A DNA stretch of 64,000 nt from an uncultured Luteimonas sp. (GTDB lineage: Bacteria > Pseudomonadota > Gammaproteobacteria > Xanthomonadales > Xanthomonadaceae): the NCBI GenBank assembly GCA_938008415.1, contig CALLKI010000077.1, positions 1 through 64,000 of the forward strand, written 5' to 3'. The notes below the pieces were generated by a model, which saw only the letters and a list, made by a program, of their open reading frames with translations, was not told the origin of the DNA and ran no database searches. The position numbers were made by a program, and so were the translations under genes. Below are positions 18,559 to 27,205 of this stretch, piece by piece (positions within the stretch are counted from its first letter, which is position 1; every line of letters begins with the position of its first letter).

Positions 18559-19182
18559 ATGCGCTCCTTCCGTCTGATCGCGATTCTGCTTTCGCTGCTC
18601 GCACTGGCCGCCTGCGCCAGCGGCGGGCCCCGCTCCCACTCCGCGCCGCCGGAGGCCGCCGCCGCCCCGGTCACGGACTACCTGATCGGCGTCGACGACG
18701 AGGTGCAGGTCACGGTCTGGCGCAATCCCGACCTGGGCGTGACCGTCCCGGTGCGCCCGGACGGCAAGATCTCGGTCCCGCTGATCGGCGACGTGGTCGC
18801 CGGCGGCCGCACCCCGTCCGAAGTCGCCGCCGACATCCAGGAAAGGCTCGGCGCCTACGTGCGGGATCCGCAGGTGGCGGTCATCCTGACCCAGCTGCGC
18901 AGCCATGAATACCTGTCCCGCGTGCGGGTGACAGGCGCCGTGCGCCAGCCGGTCTCGATCCCGTACCGCCAGGGCATGACCGTGCTCGACGCGGTGCTCG
19001 CCGCCGGCGGCATCACCGAGTTCGCCGCTCCCGACCGCGCGACGCTCTACCGCCGCACCACCGACGGCCGGACGAGCAGCCACGCCGTACGCCTCGACCA
19101 CCTGCTCAACCGCGGCGACCTGTCCACCAACTACACCGTCGCCCCCGGCGACGTCATCACCGTTCCGGAACGCGTCCTGTGA
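18559..19182 (+). CDS. Polysaccharide export outer-membrane lipoprotein (Wza/GumB-like)
   Basis: A 207-residue periplasmic/outer-membrane lipoprotein with signal peptide and lipobox LAAC (Cys19). The poly-export domain (about 35-115) contains YLIGVDDEVQVTVWRNPDL and VRPDGKISVPLIGDV. An SLBB-like domain (RVTGAVRQPVSIPYRQGMTVLDAVLAAGG) follows. The single SLBB and short length match the export proteins of exosortase-type exopolysaccharide loci rather than full-length Wza. It is the first gene of the export operon; the following start overlaps its stop (GTGA). Confidence 0.92.
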   Translation: MRSFRLIAILLSLLALAACASGGPRSHSAPPEAAAAPVTDYLIGVDDEVQVTVWRNPDLGVTVPVRPDGKISVPLIGDVVAGGRTPSEVAADIQERLGAYVRDPQVAVILTQLRSHEYLSRVRVTGAVRQPVSIPYRQGMTVLDAVLAAGGITEFAAPDRATLYRRTTDGRTSSHAVRLDHLLNRGDLSTNYTVAPGDVITVPERVL

Positions 19183-20744
19183 ACAACGCCATCGCGACCT
19201 GGACGGGCGGCAGCGAAGCCGCCCGCCCCCTGCCCAGCCTGCTGCCCGTCGTGCTGACCGAGTTCCGCCGGCGCGCGTTGCCGCTGGCGGCCATGTTCGC
19301 GGGCATCTGCCTGCTGAGCCTGTTCGTCGGGCTCCTGATCCCGCGCAAGTACACCTCCTCGACCATCATCCTGGTCGAGGACCGCAACATCATCGCCCCG
19401 CTGATGGAAGGCCGCGCGGTCCCCACGAGCGTCGTCGACCGCGCCAGCATCCTGCGCGAGGTCGCCTTCAGCCGGCGGGTGATGAACGAGATCCTGAAGA
19501 CCGGCGGCTGGCTGGACGACAACCCGACCCCGCTCGAGCAGGAGAAGCGGATCGAGCGGATCATCGAGCGGACGAAGATCAGCAATCCACGCGCGAACCT
19601 GGTCGAGATCGCCTACACCGACTCGAGCGCCCAGCGCGCCTACGAAGTCACCCGCCGCTTCGCCGAGCTGGTCATCGAGGAAAGCCTCGCGACCAAGGAA
19701 CGCGAGAGCAGCGAGGCCTACAAGTTCATCGAGGCCCAGGCCCAGGAATACCACCGCAAGCTGCTCGAGGCCGAGGCCGAGCTGGAAAAGTTCCGGACCG
19801 AGAACCCGGACGCGCGCCCCGGCACCGAGGCCGACGTCAACGCCCGCATCGGCGAGCTGCGTCGCATCGTCGAGGCCGCGCGCATGGAGCTGATCGACCT
19901 GCGCTCGCAGGAAGAGGCCCTGGTGTCGCAACTTTCGGGCGAAAGCGAGGTCACGCTGGTGCAGACACGTGCCAGCCAGTTCCGCGCCCGGCTGATGGAA
20001 CTGCAGGCCGAGCGTGACCGCCTGCTGCTCCAGTACACCGAACGCCATCCCGACGTGGTCCGGGTGCAGCACCAGATCCAGGACCTCGAGGAGGAACTGC
20101 GCCGCGAGGAGCAGCGCCCGCGCGGCATGGACAGCGCCACGGACGGCACGGCAACCACGAACCCGCTCTACGCCGAGTTGCGCAGCCGCCTGGCCGAGGT
20201 CCGCCGCCGCGCCGCGGCCGCCCAGGCCCGCATCGCCACCGCCGAGCAGATGCTCGCGGCCGAGATGGACCGCAGCAACCGGATCGCCGCCTCCGAGAGC
20301 AGGCTGGCGGAATTGACCCGGGACTACGAAGTCAATCGCGATCTGTACCAGGACCTGCTGCGCCGCCGGGAGAACGCCCGCGTGTCCATGAACCTCGATG
20401 CCGAACGCCGTGGCCTGAGCTTCCGCATCCAGGAGCCTGCGTCTCTGCCGCTGCTGCCCAGCGGCCTGCGGCTGATGCACGTGGCCGCCGCCGGCTTCGT
20501 GCTCGCGCTGCTGCTGGTACCGGCCCTGCTGTTCGCACTGGCCAAGTTCGACCCGCGCGTGCGTTCCGCCGACCAGATCGAACGCGAGGCCGGGCTGCCC
20601 GTGCTTGGCACGCTGCCCGCCTACGTCACCACCTACACCCGACGCCGCAACCTGCGCCGCAACGCGCTCGCGGCTTCCCTGTTCCTGTCCGTGCCGCTGG
20701 TCTACACCCTGGTCTACGGCATGAAGCTGGCCGGTGCCCTATGA
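19179..20744 (+). CDS. Exopolysaccharide chain-length determinant (Wzz/PCP family)
   Basis: A 521-residue inner-membrane co-polymerase. An N-terminal membrane segment (about 36-56) and a C-terminal one (about 430-450), with further hydrophobic stretch near 495-515, flank a long periplasmic coiled coil rich in Glu, Arg and Ala. The YTSSTIILVEDRNI segment matches the Wzz N-terminal region. The cytoplasmic part has RSADQIEREAGLPVLGTLP as in Wzc-type partners, but there is no kinase domain; that role falls to the next gene. It starts at GTG overlapping the previous stop. Confidence 0.9.
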   Translation: MNNAIATWTGGSEAARPLPSLLPVVLTEFRRRALPLAAMFAGICLLSLFVGLLIPRKYTSSTIILVEDRNIIAPLMEGRAVPTSVVDRASILREVAFSRRVMNEILKTGGWLDDNPTPLEQEKRIERIIERTKISNPRANLVEIAYTDSSAQRAYEVTRRFAELVIEESLATKERESSEAYKFIEAQAQEYHRKLLEAEAELEKFRTENPDARPGTEADVNARIGELRRIVEAARMELIDLRSQEEALVSQLSGESEVTLVQTRASQFRARLMELQAERDRLLLQYTERHPDVVRVQHQIQDLEEELRREEQRPRGMDSATDGTATTNPLYAELRSRLAEVRRRAAAAQARIATAEQMLAAEMDRSNRIAASESRLAELTRDYEVNRDLYQDLLRRRENARVSMNLDAERRGLSFRIQEPASLPLLPSGLRLMHVAAAGFVLALLLVPALLFALAKFDPRVRSADQIEREAGLPVLGTLPAYVTTYTRRRNLRRNALAASLFLSVPLVYTLVYGMKLAGAL

Positions 20745-21487
20745 ACCGCGCAATCATTCCCAAGGAAAACGGCATGCCAAACGACGCAGCCCGGGATGGC
20801 CAGGGCAAGGTCATCGTCCCGTTCGAGACCGGCAAGGGACTGACACCGCGCCAGCTCGAGGAGCGCGCCACGATCTACCGCAGCGAGCTCCCGCGACGCG
20901 AGGTGGACGCGTTCCGCGAGCTGCGCACCAAGCTGCTTTCGATCGCGGACGGCAACTTCGTCACCCTGGTCGCGCCGGTGAGCCCGGCGTCCGGTGGCAG
21001 CTTCGTCGCGCGCAACCTGGCGGTGGTCATGGCCTTCGACGAGACCAAGAGCGCCCTGCTCATCGACTGCGACCTGCGCCACCCGACGCAGGCGGCGACG
21101 ATGAAGCTGGCGCCCTCCAGTGGCGGCCTCGTCGAATACCTCGAATCCCCCGAGCTGTCGCCGGAGGACGTGATCTACGACACCGGCATCCCCCGCCTGC
21201 AGCTGCTGCCGGCCGGCGCCACGCGCGAGACCGGCGCGGAGTACTTCTCGTCGCACCGCATGCGCCTGCTGCTGGACTCGCTGCGCAGCAGCCGGCCCAA
21301 CTGCAGGTTCATCATCGACGCCCCGCCCGTGCGTGGCGCGGTGGATGCCAGGATCCTGTCCGACCTAGCCGACGTCGTCGTGCTCGTGGCCGGCTATGGC
21401 CGCGACACACCGGCCGCGATTTCACAGGCTGCCGCGAACTTCGACCCGAAGAAGTTCGCAGGCGTGGTGTTCAACGAAGGGGCGTGA
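20741..21487 (+). CDS. CpsD/Wzc-type tyrosine-kinase-like protein with degenerate P-loop
   Basis: A 248-residue cytosolic protein of the bacterial tyrosine kinase fold. Walker A' LLIDCDLR (107-113) and a Walker B-like RFIIDAPP are intact. The Walker A region reads PVSPASGGSFVARNLA (79-94): where the family has GK[S/T], this has Gly86-Ser87, so the phosphate-binding lysine is missing. The C-terminus also lacks the tyrosine cluster that such kinases autophosphorylate. It is probably an inactive or divergent partner of the chain-length protein, whose stop it overlaps (ATGA). Confidence 0.85.
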   Translation: MNRAIIPKENGMPNDAARDGQGKVIVPFETGKGLTPRQLEERATIYRSELPRREVDAFRELRTKLLSIADGNFVTLVAPVSPASGGSFVARNLAVVMAFDETKSALLIDCDLRHPTQAATMKLAPSSGGLVEYLESPELSPEDVIYDTGIPRLQLLPAGATRETGAEYFSSHRMRLLLDSLRSSRPNCRFIIDAPPVRGAVDARILSDLADVVVLVAGYGRDTPAAISQAAANFDPKKFAGVVFNEGA

Positions 21488-21497
21488 AGGGGGAACC

Positions 21498-22844
21498 ATG
21501 CGCCAGTCACACCGCATCCCTGCCGGCGCCGGCATGGCGCGCAACATGCTGTTCCTCGCGCTAGGGGCGCTGCTTCCGGCAGGCGTCGCCCACGCGGCGC
21601 GGCTGGAATACGACATCGGCATGCGCTACATGCACAGCGACAACATCTCGCTGCTGTCCGAAGGCGAGCTCAGCGAGAACATCCTCTCGCCCCAGGTGCG
21701 CTTCGACTTCAGCCACGAGACATCGTCCGTCAATGCGGCCATCCACGGCGAGGTCCAGCACCTCAAGTACCTCGACGGCGTGTATGAGGACGATACGCGC
21801 GGCATGGTCATGGGCAACGTCGAGTGGACGATCCTGCCGGACCGGCTGAGCTTCGTGGTCCTGGACACGCTGAGCGAACAATCGGTGGATTCCCTTGCCG
21901 CGTTCACGCCTGGCAACCAGCAGCAGGTCAACGTGTTCGAGGCCGGACCGACGTTCACGGCCAGGTTCAACAGCGTGACCCGCGGCCAGCTCGATCTCCG
22001 CTACATCAACAGCTGGGCCGAGGAGACCGAGTCCTTCAACAACCGGCGTTACAACGCCGCCGCCCGCCTCCTGCGCCAGCTGGAGCGGTCCGACGTCCTC
22101 GGCCTCAACCTCGAGGCCACGCGCGTCGATTACGACACGATCCCTGACGTCTACGACTTCAGGCGCTACGACGCCTACGTCTCCTACTCCAGCGAGCTGT
22201 CCCGCCTTCTGCTCGACGTCAACGCCGGCTACACGCGGCTGAAGTACCGGTCCACGGACAGCAAATCCAGCACCCTGTTCCGGGCGTACGCGGCGTGGGA
22301 AGCCACGCCACGCAGCACGATCAGCGCCAACCTGGGCTACCAGTTCGCGGATGCCGCGCAGGACCTCATCCTGAACGTCAGTGCCCCCGGCGGCATGCCT
22401 GCGGACCCGGGCGCGCCGGTCATCGGACAGCCCGACAACCCGGGCCTGGTGATCATCCCGGACACCTTCAAGCAGAAGCGGGCCACGCTCGGCTACCAGT
22501 TCCTGGGCGAACGGCTGACCCTGTCCGCAGAGCCCTACTACGAGCGGATCCGCTACCTGCAGGACGACGAGTTCGACGCGAACACCCGCGGGGTGACGGT
22601 CTCCGCAAGCTACCGTGTCGGCCTGCGTACGACCCTGCTCGGCCTGGCCCAGCGCTACGAGCGCGACTTCGTCAGCACCGGCCGCAGCGACCAGGACACC
22701 ATCCTCGGCGCAGGCGTGCTCGTGCGCTTCAGCCGCAACTGGGGTGCGCAGTTCGACGTGCGTCGCCGGGAGCGCGACAGCACGATCCCCGGCCAGGACT
22801 ACACCGAGAACGTCATGATGTTCTCGGTCACCTGGTTCCGTTGA
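21498..22844 (+). CDS. Outer-membrane beta-barrel protein of the exopolysaccharide operon (EpsL-like)
   Basis: A 448-residue protein with a cleavable signal peptide ending VAHA at about residue 33. The rest is alternating polar/aromatic beta strands (LEYDIGMRYMHSDNISLL near the start, terminal FSVTWFR with aromatic ending), the pattern of an outer-membrane barrel. It resembles EpsL-like proteins of exosortase-linked loci, thought to help polymer pass the outer membrane. A strong AAGGGGGAACC ribosome site supports 21498, though Met13 would give a tidier signal peptide. Confidence 0.8.
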   Translation: MRQSHRIPAGAGMARNMLFLALGALLPAGVAHAARLEYDIGMRYMHSDNISLLSEGELSENILSPQVRFDFSHETSSVNAAIHGEVQHLKYLDGVYEDDTRGMVMGNVEWTILPDRLSFVVLDTLSEQSVDSLAAFTPGNQQQVNVFEAGPTFTARFNSVTRGQLDLRYINSWAEETESFNNRRYNAAARLLRQLERSDVLGLNLEATRVDYDTIPDVYDFRRYDAYVSYSSELSRLLLDVNAGYTRLKYRSTDSKSSTLFRAYAAWEATPRSTISANLGYQFADAAQDLILNVSAPGGMPADPGAPVIGQPDNPGLVIIPDTFKQKRATLGYQFLGERLTLSAEPYYERIRYLQDDEFDANTRGVTVSASYRVGLRTTLLGLAQRYERDFVSTGRSDQDTILGAGVLVRFSRNWGAQFDVRRRERDSTIPGQDYTENVMMFSVTWFR

Positions 22845-22859
22845 GTGGGAGCGGATACC

Positions 22860-23663
22860 GTGACCGGGCTTCCCGCCAGCCAGGCGCTTCCGGCCGTGGT
22901 GCTGATGTACCACGCGCTGCGGACCGGCGACGTCCCGCCGGGCCAGGACCCGCATTACACGCTCGATGCGGCCGTCTTCGAACGGCAGATGCGCCTGGTC
23001 GCCGAAGGCCCGGGGGGCGACAGCGCCGCGCGCATACTCGACGGCGCCACCGGCGGGCGGGTCGCGATCACCTTCGACGACGGCCACATCAGCAATTACA
23101 CGGTCGCGTTCCCGGTCCTGCAACGGCTGGGCCTGGCCGCCGACTTCTTCGTCAACCCGGCGAACGTCGGCCGGCCGGGCTACGCCGGCTGGCCGGAGTT
23201 GCGCGAAATGGCGCGCGCCGGCATGTCCATCCAGTCACATGGCTACGACCATGTCTACCTGACCCGGATGAACGGGCTGCGGCTGCGGCAGACACTGCTT
23301 GCCGCGCGCGAGGAGATCGAGCAGAGGATCGGCCAGCCCGCCACCCTGCTCGCGCCACCCGGCGGCCGCATGCCGCCCAAGCTGGTGGACATCGCGCGCG
23401 AATGCGGCTACACGCACGTGCTGTCCTCGCAACCAGGCGTATGGCGCATCGGGGGCAATGCCCGCCGCCCGATCCCGCGGATGGCGATGACGGCCGGCAT
23501 CTCCGATGACACCTTCGCCCGCTGGATCGCGCGCGATGCCATCGCCATTGGCCGCGAGCGCCTGCGCTACGGCGTGCTCGCCGCCGCCAAGCGCGTGCTC
23601 GGTGACGACGGCTACGAGCGCGTCCGTGCCCGTGCGCTCGGCCTGCTGCGGGGTGCCACATGA
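22860..23663 (+). CDS. Polysaccharide deacetylase (CE4/NodB fold)
   Basis: Predicted to remove N- or O-acetyl groups from the polymer or its precursor. The 267-residue product has the NodB motifs TFDDGH (catalytic Asp and metal Asp), SHGYDH (metal His pair) and LAPPGGR, followed by the IARECGYTHVLSS segment. No signal peptide is evident. The start GTG at 22860 is chosen because GGGAGCGG lies 6 bases before it; a GTG at 22845 directly after the previous stop is the alternative. It overlaps the next gene by ATGA. Confidence 0.87.
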   Translation: MTGLPASQALPAVVLMYHALRTGDVPPGQDPHYTLDAAVFERQMRLVAEGPGGDSAARILDGATGGRVAITFDDGHISNYTVAFPVLQRLGLAADFFVNPANVGRPGYAGWPELREMARAGMSIQSHGYDHVYLTRMNGLRLRQTLLAAREEIEQRIGQPATLLAPPGGRMPPKLVDIARECGYTHVLSSQPGVWRIGGNARRPIPRMAMTAGISDDTFARWIARDAIAIGRERLRYGVLAAAKRVLGDDGYERVRARALGLLRGAT

Positions 23664-24814
23664 CCTTCGTGTTCTGGACCGCGCTGGCGCTCGTCGCCTT
23701 CGCCTACGCCGGCTACCCGCTGGCGATGGCATTGCTGGCGCGCCTGCGCCCACGGCCGCTGCGCCCCTCGGACGACGGCCGGCTCCCGGGCGTGGACGTG
23801 CTGCTGGTGGTGCACAACGGTGCCCGCGAGCTGCCTGCCAAGATCGCCAACCTGCTGTCGCTTGACTATCCCGCGGAACTGTTGCGCGTCAACGTCGTCT
23901 GCGACGGCTGCGACGACGGCAGCGAGCGCATCGCGGCCGGCTTCGACCCGGATCGCGTCCGCGTGTTCGCGTTCGAGGAGCGGCGTGGCAAGTCCGCGTG
24001 CATCGGCGACATCGTGCCGCTGCTCGACGCCGAGGTTGTGCTGTTCACCGACGTGCGCCAGCACGTGGATCCCGCCGCGGCGCGTGCCCTGGTGCGGGCG
24101 CTGTCGGACCCCGGCGTCGGCGCGGCCAGCGGCGAGCTGGTGCTGCAGGCGGACACGGGCTACGGGGAAGGCGTGAACGCCTACTGGCGCTACGAGAAGG
24201 CGATCCGCAGGCTGGAAAGCGCCAGCGGCTCGCTGGTCGGCGCGACCGGCGCGCTCTACGCCGCGCGCCGCGAACTGATTCCGCACGTGCCGGCCGGCGT
24301 GATCCTCGACGACATGTGGATCCCGCTCGGCATCGCCGCCACCGGCCACCGCACCGTGTTCGTGCCCGAGGCCGTGGCGATCGACCGCGCCAGCCCCGCC
24401 CCCGCCGACGAGGAGCGGCGCAAGCGGCGCACGCTCGCCGGCAATTTCCAGCTGCTGCACCTGCAGCCGTCCCTGGCCGTGCCCGGCGCTCATCCGCTCG
24501 CGCTGCGCCTGTGGGGGCACAAGTGGCTGCGGCTGCTGGCGCCCTGGCTGCTGGTGGTGGCGCTGCTGGCCAACTTCGCGCTGGCGATGCGCGGCGGCGT
24601 GTTCTACCCTGTGCTGCTGGCGCTGCAGCTGGCGGGGTACGCGGTCGCGGCCGCCGGCCGCGGCTGGCCGCGGCTGGCCGCGCTGGCGCCGGTGCGCCTC
24701 GCCACCGCCTTCTTCAGCCTCAACGCCAGTGCCGCTCTGGCGCTGTTCGACTACTTCCGCAACCCGCGGGCATACCTGTGGCAGACCACGCGGATGGAAC
24801 ACGCCGGCCGATGA
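23660..24814 (+). CDS. Membrane glycosyltransferase family 2
   Basis: A 384-residue inner-membrane glycosyltransferase. An N-terminal membrane anchor (about 2-27) is followed by a GT2 domain with VDVLLVVHNGARELPAKI, LRVNVVCDGCDDGS and LFTDVRQHVDPAA, the last corresponding to the DxD-type region. GATGALYAARREL and ILDDMWIPL resemble the acceptor and ED/D regions. Three hydrophobic segments close the protein (about 285-360). It adds a sugar to the lipid-linked repeat; donor and linkage are unknown. Confidence 0.87.
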   Translation: MTFVFWTALALVAFAYAGYPLAMALLARLRPRPLRPSDDGRLPGVDVLLVVHNGARELPAKIANLLSLDYPAELLRVNVVCDGCDDGSERIAAGFDPDRVRVFAFEERRGKSACIGDIVPLLDAEVVLFTDVRQHVDPAAARALVRALSDPGVGAASGELVLQADTGYGEGVNAYWRYEKAIRRLESASGSLVGATGALYAARRELIPHVPAGVILDDMWIPLGIAATGHRTVFVPEAVAIDRASPAPADEERRKRRTLAGNFQLLHLQPSLAVPGAHPLALRLWGHKWLRLLAPWLLVVALLANFALAMRGGVFYPVLLALQLAGYAVAAAGRGWPRLAALAPVRLATAFFSLNASAALALFDYFRNPRAYLWQTTRMEHAGR

Positions 24815-26040
24815 CGACCCATTCCCCCCTGAGACGCGTCGTGTACGTGGTCTCGCTGTTTCCCTGCTGGTCGGAAACCTTCATCGTCCGCGAGATCCGG
24901 ACGCTGGTCGCGAACGGCGTGGACGTGCGCATCATCTCGCTGAAGCCCCCGTCCGAAACCATGGTGCAGCCGGACGCCGCGGCCCTGCTGGACCGGGTGC
25001 GCCACCCGGGTCCGGTCATGCGCACGGCGTTGGGCGCGCTGCGGGCGGTCGTCTCCCGCCCGGCGGCCACGCTTTCCACGCTCGCCGCGATCATCGCCGA
25101 CGGCTGGCGGACGCCAGGCGTCCTGCTCAAGTCGGTGGCGTCGTGGCTGCGTGCGCTCGAGCACGTGGACTGGCTGCGCCGCTTCGATCCGCAGCTGATC
25201 CATGCCCACTGGGCGACCTATCCCTCGACCGCGGCCTGGGTGCTCTCGCGCGTGCTCGGGCGCCCGTTCGGCTTCACCTGCCATGCCCACGACATCTTCG
25301 TCGAGCGGCAACTGATCGCGCGCAAGATCGAGGATGCCGCGCTGGCGGTGACGATCTCGCGCTTCAACGTCGACTGGCTGCGCCGGGAGACCCCGTTGGC
25401 CCCGGAACGGCTGAAGGTGGTCCACTGCGGCGTCGATCTCGATGCCACAGGATGGCAACCCGAAGGGCGCGACCACCGGCGGATCCTCGCGGTCGGCAGG
25501 CTCGACCCGATCAAGGGCTTCGGCACGCTGATCGAGGCCCTGGCGCTGCTGGCACGACGCGGCGTCGATTTCCACTGCCGGCTGATCGGCTCGGGCCCGC
25601 TCGACGCGGAGCTGCGTCGCCTTGCCCGCGAGCGCGGTGTCGCCGACCGCATCGGGTTCGAAGGCGCGCAGCCGCAGGACGTGGTCCGCCGCAGGATGGC
25701 GGAGGCCGGCCTGTTCGTGATGCCCTCGGAAGTCGCGCCCGATGGCAACCGCGACGGCATCCCGGTCGCGCTGATGGAAGCCATGGCCACCGGCTGCCCG
25801 GTGGTGACCACGCGCGTGTCCGGCATCCCGGAGCTGGTGGAAGACGGCGTGCACGGCCTGGTGGTGGACGAGAAGCGACCGGACGCGCTGGCTGACGCCA
25901 TGCAGCGCCTGCTCGGCGACGCCGCGCTGCGCGCCCGGCTGGTCGCCGCCGCGCGCCGGAAGATCGAGGAGGAATTCGACGCGCGCAGGGAAGCCTGCCG
26001 CCTGCAAGAGTACATGGAGGCCGTCGCCCATGCGCCCTAG
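24811..26040 (+). CDS. Glycosyltransferase family 4
   Basis: A 409-residue GT-B glycosyltransferase. The N-terminal half begins VVYVVSLFPCWSETFIVREI, the usual start of exosortase-locus GT4 enzymes, and has LIHAHWATYP. The C-terminal half has VGRLDPIKGFGTLIEAL, GSGPLDAELRRL and the nucleotide-sugar binding EVAPDGNRDGIPVALMEAMATGCPV (split here by the EX7E acidic pair). It overlaps the GT2 gene (ATGA) and the next GT4 by 11 bases. Confidence 0.9.
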   Translation: MTTHSPLRRVVYVVSLFPCWSETFIVREIRTLVANGVDVRIISLKPPSETMVQPDAAALLDRVRHPGPVMRTALGALRAVVSRPAATLSTLAAIIADGWRTPGVLLKSVASWLRALEHVDWLRRFDPQLIHAHWATYPSTAAWVLSRVLGRPFGFTCHAHDIFVERQLIARKIEDAALAVTISRFNVDWLRRETPLAPERLKVVHCGVDLDATGWQPEGRDHRRILAVGRLDPIKGFGTLIEALALLARRGVDFHCRLIGSGPLDAELRRLARERGVADRIGFEGAQPQDVVRRRMAEAGLFVMPSEVAPDGNRDGIPVALMEAMATGCPVVTTRVSGIPELVEDGVHGLVVDEKRPDALADAMQRLLGDAALRARLVAAARRKIEEEFDARREACRLQEYMEAVAHAP

Positions 26041-27205
26041 GAAACTGCTGATCGCCACCGACGAGATGGAGGTCGGCGGCAGCCAGCGCCAGATCACCTA
26101 CCTCCTCGGCGGCCTCGAGCGCAGCCGCTGGCAGCCGGAGCTGGTGTTCTTCCGCAACCCCTCGTTCCTGGTCGACGAACTGCGAGCCCAGGGCATACCG
26201 GTCCACCACATTCCCAAGCGCGGGCGGATCGACCCGCGCTTCGTGGCCGCGTACGCCCGGCTGCTGCGGCGCAACCGCTACGACATCGTCCACGCGTTCT
26301 CGCTGACCGCGGAGCTGTGGACGCTGGTCGCCGGCCGGCTGGCGCGCATGCGTGCGCCGCTCGTGTCCTCCGTGCGCGGGCTGTACCTCGACCAGTCGGA
26401 GCTGTTCTGGCGGCTGAAGCGTCACGTGATCGCCAACAGCGCGGCGGTCATCGCCAACGCCCGTGCCGGCGCGCAGGCGGCATCCCTGCGTTCCGGGATA
26501 CCACTGGAGCGGTTCACGGTGATCCCCAACGGCATGCTCCCGATCGAGCCGCTGCCGACCGGATGCGCCGCCCGGCTGCGGCGCTCGGTCGGCGCGCCGG
26601 CAGGACGGCCCTTCGGCCTGTTCGTCGGGCGGCTGGTCAGGGAAAAGAACCTCCCGTGCCTGGTGAAGGCGCTGATGCGGATCCCGCCCGGCTCGCGCCC
26701 CTGGATCGCGCTCGCCGGCAACGGCCCGATGCGCGCCACGATCGAATCCATGCGCGAGGCGGCCGGTCTCGGCGACGATTTGCGTTTTCTCGGCGAGCGC
26801 GACGATACCGTGGCGCTGATGCAGGCGGCGGACTTCCTGGTCCTGCCCTCCTCGTTCGAAGGAATGTCCAACGTGCTGATGGAAGCCATGTCCGTGGGTT
26901 GCCCGGTGATCGCCTCCGACGTCGGCGGCAATCCGGAACTGGTGGAGGACGGCCGGACCGGCCTGATCTTCCCCAGCGACGACGCGGCCGCGCTGGCCAC
27001 GCAACTCGAACGCATGTGCACGGACGCCGGGCTGCGGGCCCGCCTGGCCGCCGCCGCGGCACAGCACGTGCGCGAACGCTATTCGATCGACAACCTCGTG
27101 GCCGGGACCAGCGCGGTCTACGAGCGCTGCCTGGCCGGAGCCGCGCCCCTGCCACGGCCGGTTCCCGCTACCGTTGGTGCCCGGAACGGCGGCAGCAGGA
27201 CATGA
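26030..27205 (+). CDS. Glycosyltransferase family 4
   Basis: A 391-residue GT-B glycosyltransferase. Residues 8-30 (IATDEMEVGGSQRQITYLLGG) are the typical glycine-rich acceptor loop. The donor domain has FVGRLVREKNLPCLVKAL, LAGNGPMRATIE and PSSFEGMSNVLMEAMSVG with the two catalytic-region glutamates. It starts inside the previous gene and its stop overlaps the asparagine-synthase-like gene (ATGA). The sugar transferred is not predictable. Confidence 0.9.
   Translation: MRPRKLLIATDEMEVGGSQRQITYLLGGLERSRWQPELVFFRNPSFLVDELRAQGIPVHHIPKRGRIDPRFVAAYARLLRRNRYDIVHAFSLTAELWTLVAGRLARMRAPLVSSVRGLYLDQSELFWRLKRHVIANSAAVIANARAGAQAASLRSGIPLERFTVIPNGMLPIEPLPTGCAARLRRSVGAPAGRPFGLFVGRLVREKNLPCLVKALMRIPPGSRPWIALAGNGPMRATIESMREAAGLGDDLRFLGERDDTVALMQAADFLVLPSSFEGMSNVLMEAMSVGCPVIASDVGGNPELVEDGRTGLIFPSDDAAALATQLERMCTDAGLRARLAAAAAQHVRERYSIDNLVAGTSAVYERCLAGAAPLPRPVPATVGARNGGSRT

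Noticed and set aside
20741..21487. Possible ParA/MinD-type partitioning ATPase
   Set aside because: The LLIDCDLR segment and operon position fit the CpsD/Wzc group, and there is no ParB partner.
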